From: JBCCQH01 sp039024435 | Lineage (GTDB): Bacteria > Bacteroidota > Bacteroidia > J057 > JADKCL01 | DNA length: 5,626 nt | Direction: 5' to 3' | Assembly: GCA_039024435.1 (NCBI GenBank) | Contig: JBCCQH010000193.1 | Location: 1-5,626 of the forward strand | Part shown: piece by piece, positions 1 to 5,594 of the stretch | How the letters are laid out: every line of letters starts with the position of its first letter | Position numbering within the stretch: position 1 is the first letter of the stretch | Position numbers and translations under genes: made by a program | The notes under the pieces: model-generated | Told to the model about the DNA's origin: nothing | Databases searched by the model: none | What the model saw: the letters and a program-made list of their open reading frames with translations, nothing else

Positions 1-237
1 CCGTTTTTTGGGTTTGGGGGCTTCGGTTTCCTCGGCGGGGGGCTCGATTTGGGGTGGTTTGGCCTCGGGCGCGGGCTTGCGGCGCATAACCGGTCGGGGC
101 CGTTTTATGGGTTTGGGGGCTTCGGTCTCCTCGGCGGGGGTCTCGATTTGGGGTGGTTCGGCCTCGGGCGCGGGCTTGCGGCGCATAACCGGTCGGGGCC
201 GTTTCTTGGGTTTAGGGGCTTCGGTTTCCTCGGCGGG
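1..237 (-). repeat. 99-bp in-frame tandem repeat (33 residues) in the nuoI tail
   Basis: Two full units lie head to tail (139-237 and 40-138) and a third begins at 39 and is cut by the window edge after 39 bp. The two full units differ at about 6 of 99 bases. Each encodes 33 residues: an acidic block starting PAEETEAPKP, a basic block KRPRPVMRRKP, and an acidic block ending PPQIE. The unit length is a multiple of three, so copy-number change keeps the frame. Looser versions of the basic motif occur earlier in the tail (around residues 198-211 and 231-245), so the array probably grew from an older motif. Confidence 0.95.
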
Positions 238-1011
238 AGCGGCGGTTTCGGGGGTGGCTTCCGGCGGATCCTCGGTTTTGGGTTTCATGACCGGACGTGC
301 CCGGCGCACCGGTCGCTTTCGGGGTGGGGGCGTTTCCTCGCCGATGGAAGGGGTATTGGTGGTTTCTTCCTGGGGCAAGCGCTTTACAACCGGCTTTTTT
401 CGCATGACCGGCCGCTTTTTAATGCCCCCACCGGCGGCGGCTTTGGCGGCTTTTTTCTCGGCGAGGGCCGCTTCGGTTTCCTTGCGGATGCGCACTTCTT
501 CCTCCGGACTGTAGGCCCCGAAGTGATAGACAAAATTGTCCCGATCAAACTCGCTGAAATCGTAGACCTTGGTCATGGTCAGGCACTCCGTCGGGCAGAC
601 CGTTGTGCAGAGACCGCAGTACATGCATTTCCCCATATCGATGTCGAAGGTGGGCAAATGCAGCCGCTTTACCGTTCCGTCACTCGTGCGCCCCAGATCG
701 CCATCCGCCCGGAAAGACTCGATAGTGATGCAATCCACGGGGCAGATCCGAGCGCATTTGTCGCAAGCGATGCAGTCGTCGGTTTCCATGTGGAGCCGGT
801 AGCGCCCATTGTCCGGAACTGCCACCTTCTCCATGGGATACTGAATGGTAATCGGGCCGTCGACCTTATCAAAGTAGCCCTCGTCCATAATGCTCAGGGG
901 CGCATCGCGTTTGAAGCCTTTTTTGAGGTGCTTGCCGGATAGCCGCATACCTTTGAGCATGGTCCGCCAGCCCCGAAATATCCCGCCAAAATATGTTTCC
1001 TTTCCCTTCAT
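1..1011 (-). CDS. nuoI: NADH-quinone oxidoreductase subunit I (NuoI) with long repetitive C-terminal tail; 3' end outside window
   Basis: NuoI is the ferredoxin-like subunit of complex I that carries clusters N6a and N6b and passes electrons through the cytoplasmic arm toward the quinone site. The frame is open for 337 codons from ATG at 1011 to the left edge with no stop. Two CxxCxxCxxxCP motifs are visible: Cys80/83/86/90 and Cys129/132/135/139, with the usual extra Cys94 and Cys143. The N-terminus (YFGGIFRGWRTMLKGM) is typical of NuoI. The family usually ends near 160-185 residues. Here the core ends around residue 170 and a low-complexity tail rich in Pro, Lys, Arg, Glu and Ala follows, with several RPVMRRKP-like motifs and 33-residue repeats from residue 259. 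The ATG overlaps the nuoH stop as ATGA (1008-1011), suggesting translational coupling. A GGAGG lies 13 nt upstream (1025-1029), rather far for a ribosome binding site. Identity of the core is near certain; the tail's role is unknown. Confidence 0.95.
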   Translation of the reverse strand, partial: MKGKETYFGGIFRGWRTMLKGMRLSGKHLKKGFKRDAPLSIMDEGYFDKVDGPITIQYPMEKVAVPDNGRYRLHMETDDCIACDKCARICPVDCITIESFRADGDLGRTSDGTVKRLHLPTFDIDMGKCMYCGLCTTVCPTECLTMTKVYDFSEFDRDNFVYHFGAYSPEEEVRIRKETEAALAEKKAAKAAAGGGIKKRPVMRKKPVVKRLPQEETTNTPSIGEETPPPRKRPVRRARPVMKPKTEDPPEATPETAAPAEETEAPKPKKRPRPVMRRKPAPEAEPPQIETPAEETEAPKPIKRPRPVMRRKPAPEAKPPQIEPPAEETEAPKPKKR

Positions 1012-2156
1012 AAGTGCGCGTACACCTCCATTAACTTCCAGACTCCAGAAATGATGAATAAGCCGAACGCAATCGGCGTCAGCACTTTCCAGTTCAATTT
1101 CAACAACTGATCTACCCGCACCCGCGGCACCGTCCACCGAATCCACATCTGCACGTAGACGAGAAAAAATGATTTCAGCAGCATCCAAAATGCCCCCCAA
1201 AGCGCCATACCCACCGGACCGGTCCCCGTCGTGAGGTGCCCGAATTGCAGATTCGAGAACAGCTCCCCGATGCCCATCGCTTGGGCTTCGGGGAGCGGAA
1301 TGGCGGAGAAGTTGGGCAGCAGCGTGTTCCATCCCCCCAGGAATACAATTGCTGCCAGCAAGCTCACCAGGAACATGTTGGCGTATTCGGCGAGGAAAAT
1401 AACTCCGAAGCGGAAGCCGGAGTACTCCGTGTGAAAGCCGGAAACCAGCTCCGATTCTGCTTCGGGAAGATCAAAGGGCGCCCGGTTGCACTCGGCCAGC
1501 GCGGCGATGAAGTAGATGATCAAGGCAATGATGAGGTGGGGATAGCGAAATACATTCCAACTCAGCAGTCCACCGAGTCCGGTCACCTCCCACACCCCCA
1601 GGAAGTACACCGGGTCAGCGGTGTGTAGCCCTTGGGCTTCCGACATCGTCCCGAGATTCAGGGTGCCCAGCATCATGATCGCAGTGAGCAAGGCCAGACC
1701 CGCCGGAATCTCGTACGAAATGATCTGGGAAACTGAGCGCATCGCACCGAGGAAGGCATACTTATTGTTGCTCGCCCAGCCGGCCATCAGAAGTCCGATC
1801 ACATCAATCGACACGACCGCCAGAAGGTAGAGCAAGCCCACATTGAGTGCTGCGGTCGGTAGGCCAGGAGCCACCGGAATCACCGCAAATCCCGCAAATA
1901 CGGAAGCGAAAATTAGCAAAGGAGCCGCCAGAAAGAGCCACTTGTCCGCTGCCGTCGGGGTGATATTTTCCTTGAGGAGCAGCTTCAATATGTCGGCGAT
2001 GGTTTGGAATAGTCCTTGTGGTCCCACCTCCATCGGGCCGAGGCGATCCTGGATAAAGGCAGAAACTTTTCGCTCGGCGTATACCGCACCGAGGGCGTAC
2101 AGGGCAACAAAGCCCAAAAAGCCTCCTACTTGCAATATGAGCGGTAGTAGATCCAT
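1008..2156 (-). CDS. nuoH: NADH-quinone oxidoreductase subunit H (NuoH)
   Basis: NuoH (mitochondrial ND1 homologue) is the membrane subunit that forms much of the quinone-binding chamber and joins the peripheral arm of complex I to the proton-pumping arm. The 382-residue protein is strongly hydrophobic, with many membrane segments from residue 3 to the C-terminus. Family signatures are present: AERKVSAFIQDRLGP (27-41), SQIISYEIPAG (143-153), ECNRAPFDLPEAESELVSGF (222-241) followed by EYSGFRFG (244-251), and EYANM (257-261). It is somewhat longer than the common 320-350 residues; residues about 277-315 may hold a lineage-specific loop. The ATG at 2156 gives a normal N-terminus with the first helix at once. 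It is followed by nuoI with an ATGA overlap. The upstream neighbour is a NYN-domain gene 133 bp away, not nuoG. Confidence 0.97.
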   Translation of the reverse strand: MDLLPLILQVGGFLGFVALYALGAVYAERKVSAFIQDRLGPMEVGPQGLFQTIADILKLLLKENITPTAADKWLFLAAPLLIFASVFAGFAVIPVAPGLPTAALNVGLLYLLAVVSIDVIGLLMAGWASNNKYAFLGAMRSVSQIISYEIPAGLALLTAIMMLGTLNLGTMSEAQGLHTADPVYFLGVWEVTGLGGLLSWNVFRYPHLIIALIIYFIAALAECNRAPFDLPEAESELVSGFHTEYSGFRFGVIFLAEYANMFLVSLLAAIVFLGGWNTLLPNFSAIPLPEAQAMGIGELFSNLQFGHLTTGTGPVGMALWGAFWMLLKSFFLVYVQMWIRWTVPRVRVDQLLKLNWKVLTPIAFGLFIISGVWKLMEVYAHL

Positions 2157-2160
2157 TTAC

Positions 2161-2176
2161 CTGGCGCACTGGCGCA
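2161..2176 (-). repeat. Exact tandem octamer just upstream of nuoH start, part of a foldable leader
   Basis: Two adjacent copies of CTGGCGCA (plus strand; TGCGCCAG on the nuoH mRNA) end 4 nt before the nuoH ATG. A complementary TGGCGCA (mRNA sense) lies at 2240-2234, so either copy could pair with it. A second pair, CCAGTC at 2181-2186 with GACTGG at 2218-2223, would nest inside. The repeat takes the place of a Shine-Dalgarno sequence. The repeat is certain; a regulatory role is inference. Confidence 0.6.
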
Positions 2177-2238
2177 GCTTCCAGTCCCTATAACCACCCG
2201 CAAATTGAGGATGTTCAGACTGGCTCCGAAAATTGCGC

Positions 2239-2246
2239 CAAAGTTA
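2239..2246 (-). promoter_or_regulatory. Candidate -7 box of a nuoH promoter (TAACTTTG)
   Basis: TAACTTTG on the minus strand matches the Bacteroidota primary-sigma -7 consensus TAnnTTTG and would start a transcript near 2233, giving a leader of about 75 nt before nuoH. No TTG is present 19-21 nt upstream, where GTGG/CCC bases fall instead, so only half of the promoter is supported. Confidence 0.4.
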
Positions 2247-2250
2247 CAGG

Positions 2251-2270
2251 AAAATGTGGGATAAACCCAC
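2251..2270 (-). terminator. Weak terminator-like hairpin after the NYN gene
   Basis: On the minus strand GTGGG-TTTAT-CCCAC forms a perfect 5-bp stem with a 5-nt loop and is followed by ATTTT. It starts about 20 nt after the NYN stop codon, a suitable place for a terminator. The stem and the T-run are both short, so it may be weak or fortuitous. It abuts the candidate nuoH promoter. Confidence 0.3.
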
Positions 2271-2289
2271 GTTGGGCAATGGGCCGAAA

Positions 2290-2976
2290 TCAACCATTCC
2301 AGTGCTCTGGTCGTGTTACTCCGGAACTCAGCCCGTCAATGTGCTCAAACAGGGAATCGTCAATGGGATTCCACATGGGATCGAGGATGAAGTCGATCCC
2401 TTCCCGCCGCGCCAACTTAGCCGCTGGGACAAAATCCCCATCTCCCGAAATGAGGATAATTTTGTCGACCAATTTTTTGAAGGCAAGGGAAGCGATATCG
2501 ATCCCGATTTTGATGTCCACCCCTTTTTGATTGAGTTGATAGCGGACATCGCGTTCTTCCAGGTCATGAACCTCGATCTTGCCCTTGAGCAAATCTTTGG
2601 TTCTGCGGGGGTTGATGACCCACCGTTTGGGGTCATTTAGATAACCGAGGCGCAACGCCACTTTTCTGGATTTACGCAGTTGGGCCAGAAATTCATTTTG
2701 GAAGGTAGCGACATCGGATTTGCCAAAATCAATCATTCGGTTGGTAATCGGGTGGTGAATCCGCTTGTCGAAGGGCTTGCAATCGTAGTAAAAAACGCGA
2801 TACAATTCATCGGAGGTGCGTTTTTTAGGATTGTAGAGATGACGTTGACATATTCGGTAGAATTCTTTGATCACTTTCTCGGCTGAGTGCGCCGGTCCTT
2901 TTTTGACGTAGATGGCCCAGTATCGTTTCATAAAGAAACCTCCATCTACAAGGATAGCAGTTCGGTGATATGACAT
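2290..2976 (-). CDS. NYN domain (LabA/DUF88-like, PIN-fold) putative ribonuclease
   Basis: The 228-residue protein has the layout of a NYN domain, a PIN-like fold whose characterised members are metal-dependent RNases. It starts directly with the first strand AILVDGGFF, giving Asp11. The middle acidic motif GVDIKIGIDIA supplies Asp154 and Asp160, and the late motif ILISGDGDFVPAAKLARREG supplies Asp179 and Asp181. All expected acidic active-site positions are present, so activity is plausible. Residues about 30-130 are basic and rich in Arg and Lys, in keeping with RNA binding. There is no signal peptide or membrane segment, so it should be cytoplasmic. No second domain (OST-HTH/LOTUS or similar) is present, and the protein ends about 30 residues after the last conserved strand. 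The ATG at 2976 is well placed because the first strand begins at residue 6. Substrate and pathway are unknown. The gene is co-directional with both neighbours but separated by 188 bp and 133 bp. Confidence 0.85.
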   Translation of the reverse strand: MSYHRTAILVDGGFFMKRYWAIYVKKGPAHSAEKVIKEFYRICQRHLYNPKKRTSDELYRVFYYDCKPFDKRIHHPITNRMIDFGKSDVATFQNEFLAQLRKSRKVALRLGYLNDPKRWVINPRRTKDLLKGKIEVHDLEERDVRYQLNQKGVDIKIGIDIASLAFKKLVDKIILISGDGDFVPAAKLARREGIDFILDPMWNPIDDSLFEHIDGLSSGVTRPEHWNG

Positions 2977-2990
2977 TTGGAAGGATTGGA

Positions 2991-3073
2991 TAAAAAAATT
3001 CCCCCTGCGCCGGCATTCCCACTATGAGGTTCGGCTCTTTGATGAACCGTTTAGGAATACGGAGGCAGGGGGG
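2991..3073 (-). terminator. Long hairpin with T-tract between the T9SS gene and the NYN gene; terminator or leader attenuator
   Basis: On minus-strand RNA, bases 3072-3052 pair with 3021-3001 in 19 of 21 positions (counting three G-U pairs), starting with eight straight pairs CCCCCUGC/GCAGGGGG. A smaller stem GGUUC/GAACC (3048-3044 with 3032-3028) closes an 11-nt loop inside. The 3' arm is followed by AATTTTTTTA (T-run 2998-2992). On the plus strand the three wobble positions would be C-A mismatches, so the fold favours minus-strand RNA. It is 93 nt past the T9SS stop, fitting an intrinsic terminator. The T-run ends only 15 nt before the NYN ATG, so it may also act as an attenuator in the NYN leader. 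Confidence 0.75.
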
Positions 3074-3083
3074 CTATACTCTA

Positions 3084-3115
3084 TGAAGGTACGGTTTTTT
3101 TCGTGACCTTTGCAA
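3084..3115 (-). promoter_or_regulatory. Weak candidate promoter for the NYN gene
   Basis: On the minus strand TTG (3115-3113) is followed after 21 nt by TACCTTCA (3091-3084), a partial match to TAnnTTTG with two of the six fixed bases wrong. A-rich runs lie just upstream and within the spacer. Transcription would begin just before the long hairpin at 3072, making that hairpin the 5' end of the NYN leader. The match is imperfect and could be chance. Confidence 0.25.
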
Positions 3116-3164
3116 TTGTGTTTACGTTTTTTTCATCATTTTGTTTCCGGCTTTTGCATTTAAA

Positions 3165-4580
3165 TTATTCAGAAATTAGCACTTTCTGACGAAATACGAC
3201 CTCTTCGTCGGCGGTAAGGGCGAGAAAGTACAGGCCATCTTGGAGGTTCAGATCGAGCGTTAACCTTCCGTTTCTTGCCGGGGTGAGTACCTGTGAATTG
3301 ACCATCCGGCCTTGGAGATCGTACAATTTTAAGCGTTTCTTCCCGGCCGGAATTCCTTCCCAATCGACTTGCAACCGATCTTTTGCCGGATTGGGGTAAA
3401 CGGTGATCCGGGCATTTGGGAAAGCCGGGTTTACCGGGAGGGCAATCACCGAATCCAGATCGGTACACTGGCCTTCGGTTTCGGGAAAGTTGGTAAAGCA
3501 AGTGGTACGGCGGTACTGAAAGAAGCCGCCGGTGGTACTGCCTCCGATGTTTTCGAACCGGGACCGACCGATTCCGGTGGTGTAGTCTTCGTAGACATTG
3601 ACCGAGAATCCCGGAGGCAGGGCCGTGTTGCCCTGGCGGATCCAAGGAAGCACCTGCTGGGTCTGTCGTCCGGAGAAAGTAGGGTTGTCAAAATTGGTAT
3701 TGGCAATCGCTACGAGGTTGGTATCGATCATTCGGTATTCCATTCTACTCAGGAATAAGTAAGGTGAACTGGAATCGCTGACCGTGAGTTGTACGGTACT
3801 GGTGTCGTCGGTGACGTTGTTGAATTGGTCAATGGAAACTGTACGCCGGTTGAGTTGTAGACTCACCGTGCTGCTGTCGGGGGCGATGGTTTTGCCAGTG
3901 ACCGTTGACCGCAACCAATACGTCTTGCCATCGAAAGGAAAATCTTCCTCCTCAATCGTCCCGCCGAGCGCCCAGTCGTAATAATCCAGCAGCCGGGGCA
4001 CAAAAGCTGGTCCGTTGCGAGAGTAGCTCCGGATCGGCGCCCCGCGGAAGTAGTGGGCGGGATTGTAAACTGTGAGGGCACCGTTGTTTTGCGTGAGTAA
4101 AAACACCGTATTGTCACTCATTTCGATGCGCAACAGCGAATCGCTGACAGAATTGAAAAGGAAAGTGGTGCTTTTCTGAGTGATCTCCGCCGTAACATTG
4201 GAGCCCGCGTGGAAGGTCCAGGGCGCATTGAGCGGAAGCTGAGTCTCCAGGACAATGCTGTCGTTGTTTTCCAGGCTCATAAAAACAAACCGTCCTCCGG
4301 GGCGCTGGACGCAATAGGCCCCAAAATCGTTTTCTTTTTCCAGTTCGTACAATTGCGCGTTTACGGGGCGGGCCACCTGGGGAAAAAACCAGGCGTCATC
4401 CCCGTCCACCGTCCCGATGGAATCCACCCGGAGGCGGTAGTGCTCACGGGTAGTGAGCTGGGTAATGTCATCAAAAAAATCAAAGATGAGGTCTGTGGGC
4501 CCGTAGAAGGGGCGGTAATCTTGTGCCGGAGCACAAAAAGCAAGCAGCAAAAGTCCGGTAGCAATCCAGATTTTTGTCAT
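3165..4580 (-). CDS. Secreted protein of unknown function with T9SS type A C-terminal sorting domain
   Basis: The 471-residue protein begins with a Sec signal peptide: MTK, a hydrophobic stretch at residues 5-16, and a likely cleavage after APA (17-19). Cys16 is preceded by LAF, which is a poor lipobox, so a lipoprotein is unlikely. The last 80 residues form a type IX secretion sorting domain: ITVYPNPAKDRLQVDW (392-407), a central LYDLQGRMV (419-427), then LDLNLQDGLYFLAL (442-455) and the ending FRQKVLISE. Such domains direct export through the outer membrane, followed by release or attachment to the surface. The stretch between (about 20-380) is rich in Thr, Ser, Asn and aromatic residues, looks mostly beta, and has only three Cys (90, 361, 372). 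I recognise no enzyme motif or named fold there. The ATG at 4580 gives a clean signal peptide. It lies 79 bp downstream of murI with no clear promoter of its own, so read-through from murI is possible. Confidence 0.88.
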   Translation of the reverse strand: MTKIWIATGLLLLAFCAPAQDYRPFYGPTDLIFDFFDDITQLTTREHYRLRVDSIGTVDGDDAWFFPQVARPVNAQLYELEKENDFGAYCVQRPGGRFVFMSLENNDSIVLETQLPLNAPWTFHAGSNVTAEITQKSTTFLFNSVSDSLLRIEMSDNTVFLLTQNNGALTVYNPAHYFRGAPIRSYSRNGPAFVPRLLDYYDWALGGTIEEEDFPFDGKTYWLRSTVTGKTIAPDSSTVSLQLNRRTVSIDQFNNVTDDTSTVQLTVSDSSSPYLFLSRMEYRMIDTNLVAIANTNFDNPTFSGRQTQQVLPWIRQGNTALPPGFSVNVYEDYTTGIGRSRFENIGGSTTGGFFQYRRTTCFTNFPETEGQCTDLDSVIALPVNPAFPNARITVYPNPAKDRLQVDWEGIPAGKKRLKLYDLQGRMVNSQVLTPARNGRLTLDLNLQDGLYFLALTADEEVVFRQKVLISE

Positions 4581-4659
4581 GGGAAATAAATCAAATAATA
4601 TCGAGCATATATAAGTTGCCCACTTTCTGCCGAATGCCCAAATTGTTTATCGGAGAATC

Positions 4660-5463
4660 TTACGTGCTCAAGGCGATTTCCTCTACGGTTGCCGACAGGT
4701 GCAGGTGGCTGCGGACCAGGGCTTGCATGGCGGAAGCGCTTCCGGTCGTTAAAAACCGATGCCGGCCCCCGGGCCCTAGACCATTGAGGCGGTCCAGGGT
4801 GCGCAGGCGGTGCTCGAGTTGGCGGGCTACTGCCGGGGCGGGATTGATGATGCAAACGTTAGGTCCGGTGATTCGGCGAATGGTCGGCTCGGCAAATGGA
4901 TAATGGGTACAGCCCAGGACGTAAGTGTCGGCCCCTGCCTCCTGCATTGGGCGGAGGATTTCGCGCAGCCGGGCCTCGGTTTCGGGGGCGTTGGCGCGGC
5001 CTTGCTCGATCAGTTCGACCAGACCCCGGCAAGGATCTTCCAGTACGGTCACTTCCTTGCCGTAGCGCTCGGTGAGGTCGGCGTAGCGGGGACTGCGAAA
5101 GGTGGCCTGCGTAGCCAATACCCCTACGACGCCACTCTGGGTGGCCTGGGCGGCGGGTTTGACGGCCGGTTCCATCCCCACAATGGGGATCTCCGGCCAG
5201 GTTTTGCGCAAAAGGTTCACCGCTGCCGCTGTCGCCGTATTGCAAGCCACAGCAATGGCTTTGGCCCGCTGCTCCAACAGAAAATGGGTGATGTCCAGGG
5301 AAAACTGCTGGACTTCGGCGAGGGACTTGTTGCCGTAAGGGAGGTGCGCGGTATCGCCGATGTAGAGGACATTTTCCCGCGGAAGCAAATTCAGCAGGGC
5401 CCGCACGAGGGAAAGACCCCCGAGGCCACTGTCAAAAATTCCAATCGGACGCGCATCTGCCAT
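4660..5463 (-). CDS. murI: Glutamate racemase (MurI)
   Basis: MurI interconverts L- and D-glutamate in the cytoplasm and supplies the D-glutamate of the peptidoglycan stem peptide, with no cofactor. The 267-residue length is normal for the family. The substrate-binding IGIFDSGLGGLS (7-18) carries Asp11 and Ser12; DTAHLPYGNKS (37-47) is the conserved second motif. The two catalytic cysteines are in place: Cys74 in ACNTATAAA (73-81) and Cys185 in LGCTHYPF (183-190), with Thr186 and His187. A small departure is INPAPAVAR (206-214), where many homologues have Asp at the second position; this is not a catalytic residue. The ATG at 5463 gives the usual short lead to the first strand. GGGGG sits directly before it, and TAAATTTG, a -7-box look-alike, lies at 5475-5468, too close to the start to serve an ordinary leadered transcript. 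Active enzyme is expected. Confidence 0.96.
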   Translation of the reverse strand: MADARPIGIFDSGLGGLSLVRALLNLLPRENVLYIGDTAHLPYGNKSLAEVQQFSLDITHFLLEQRAKAIAVACNTATAAAVNLLRKTWPEIPIVGMEPAVKPAAQATQSGVVGVLATQATFRSPRYADLTERYGKEVTVLEDPCRGLVELIEQGRANAPETEARLREILRPMQEAGADTYVLGCTHYPFAEPTIRRITGPNVCIINPAPAVARQLEHRLRTLDRLNGLGPGGRHRFLTTGSASAMQALVRSHLHLSATVEEIALST

Positions 5464-5495
5464 CCCCCAAATTTAATCATTCCGCCGGTAAGATT

Positions 5496-5509
5496 GCATT
5501 GCCCAATGC
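5496..5509. promoter_or_regulatory. Palindrome GCATTG-CC-CAATGC upstream of murI
   Basis: A perfect 6-2-6 inverted repeat lies 33 bp upstream of the murI start, in the region between murI and the divergent promoter. The two-base centre suits a dimeric DNA-binding protein better than an RNA hairpin, though a 5-bp stem with a 4-nt loop is also possible. No regulator is identified. Confidence 0.35.
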
Positions 5510-5557
5510 CGCATCGCGCATTTGCTCCGGCGCATTCTCCCCCGCACTCTACCGTGG

Positions 5558-5576
5558 CCTTGATTGAATGTCAAGG
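5558..5576. promoter_or_regulatory. Inverted repeat CCTTGA-N7-TCAAGG over the -33 box of the plus-strand promoter
   Basis: Perfect 6-bp arms (5558-5563 and 5571-5576) flank a 7-bp centre that contains the TTG of the promoter at 5564-5594. This placement is what a repressor operator would have, but a 6-bp repeat can also arise by chance. Confidence 0.3.
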
Positions 5577-5594
5577 GCAAATCCCCTACCTTTG
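5564..5594 (+). promoter_or_regulatory. Bacteroidota-type promoter (TTG-N20-TACCTTTG) for a gene beyond the right edge
   Basis: TTG at 5564-5566 and TACCTTTG at 5587-5594, separated by 20 bp, match the Bacteroidota consensus TTG and TAnnTTTG at the proper spacing. Transcription should begin near 5600 on the plus strand, divergent from murI. The remaining bases to the edge hold no ATG, so the start codon lies outside the window and the gene cannot be named. Confidence 0.6.

Noticed and set aside
1..237. CRISPR-like or satellite array
   Set aside because: The units are 99 bp with no spacers, are in frame with nuoI, and vary mostly at third positions or with mild substitutions; this is a coding tandem repeat.
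8..514. Plus-strand Gly/Ser-rich repetitive frame resembling a secreted repeat protein
   Set aside because: The repeats are the 99-bp units of the nuoI tail read on the wrong strand. The nuoI frame explains the region fully and continues from a conserved domain.
49..942. Long plus-strand open frame (297 codons) over the left part of the window
   Set aside because: It lies exactly antisense and codon-phased to nuoI, whose cysteine motifs are unmistakable. The translated product is Gly/Phe-rich low complexity arising from the complement of Pro/Ala/Glu/Lys codons.
3105..3112. GACCTTTG on the plus strand as a promoter box
   Set aside because: The essential first T is missing and no plus-strand gene lies downstream; the region is antisense to the NYN leader and gene.
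4592..4613. Possible promoter boxes for the T9SS gene (TATATATG at 4613-4606 and TATTATTTG at 4600-4592, minus strand)
   Set aside because: The first has one mismatch and no TTG at 19-21 nt; the second has an extra base between TA and TTTG. The region is simply AT-rich.
4840..4848. Asp-to-Asn change in the MurI motif INPAPAVAR as a sign of inactivation
   Set aside because: The catalytic Cys74 and Cys185 and the Asp11/Ser12 motif are intact, and the changed position is not catalytic.
5468..5475. TAAATTTG directly upstream of murI as a -7 box
   Set aside because: It matches TAnnTTTG but ends only 4 nt before the ATG and has no TTG at the right distance. It would need a leaderless transcript, for which there is no other evidence.
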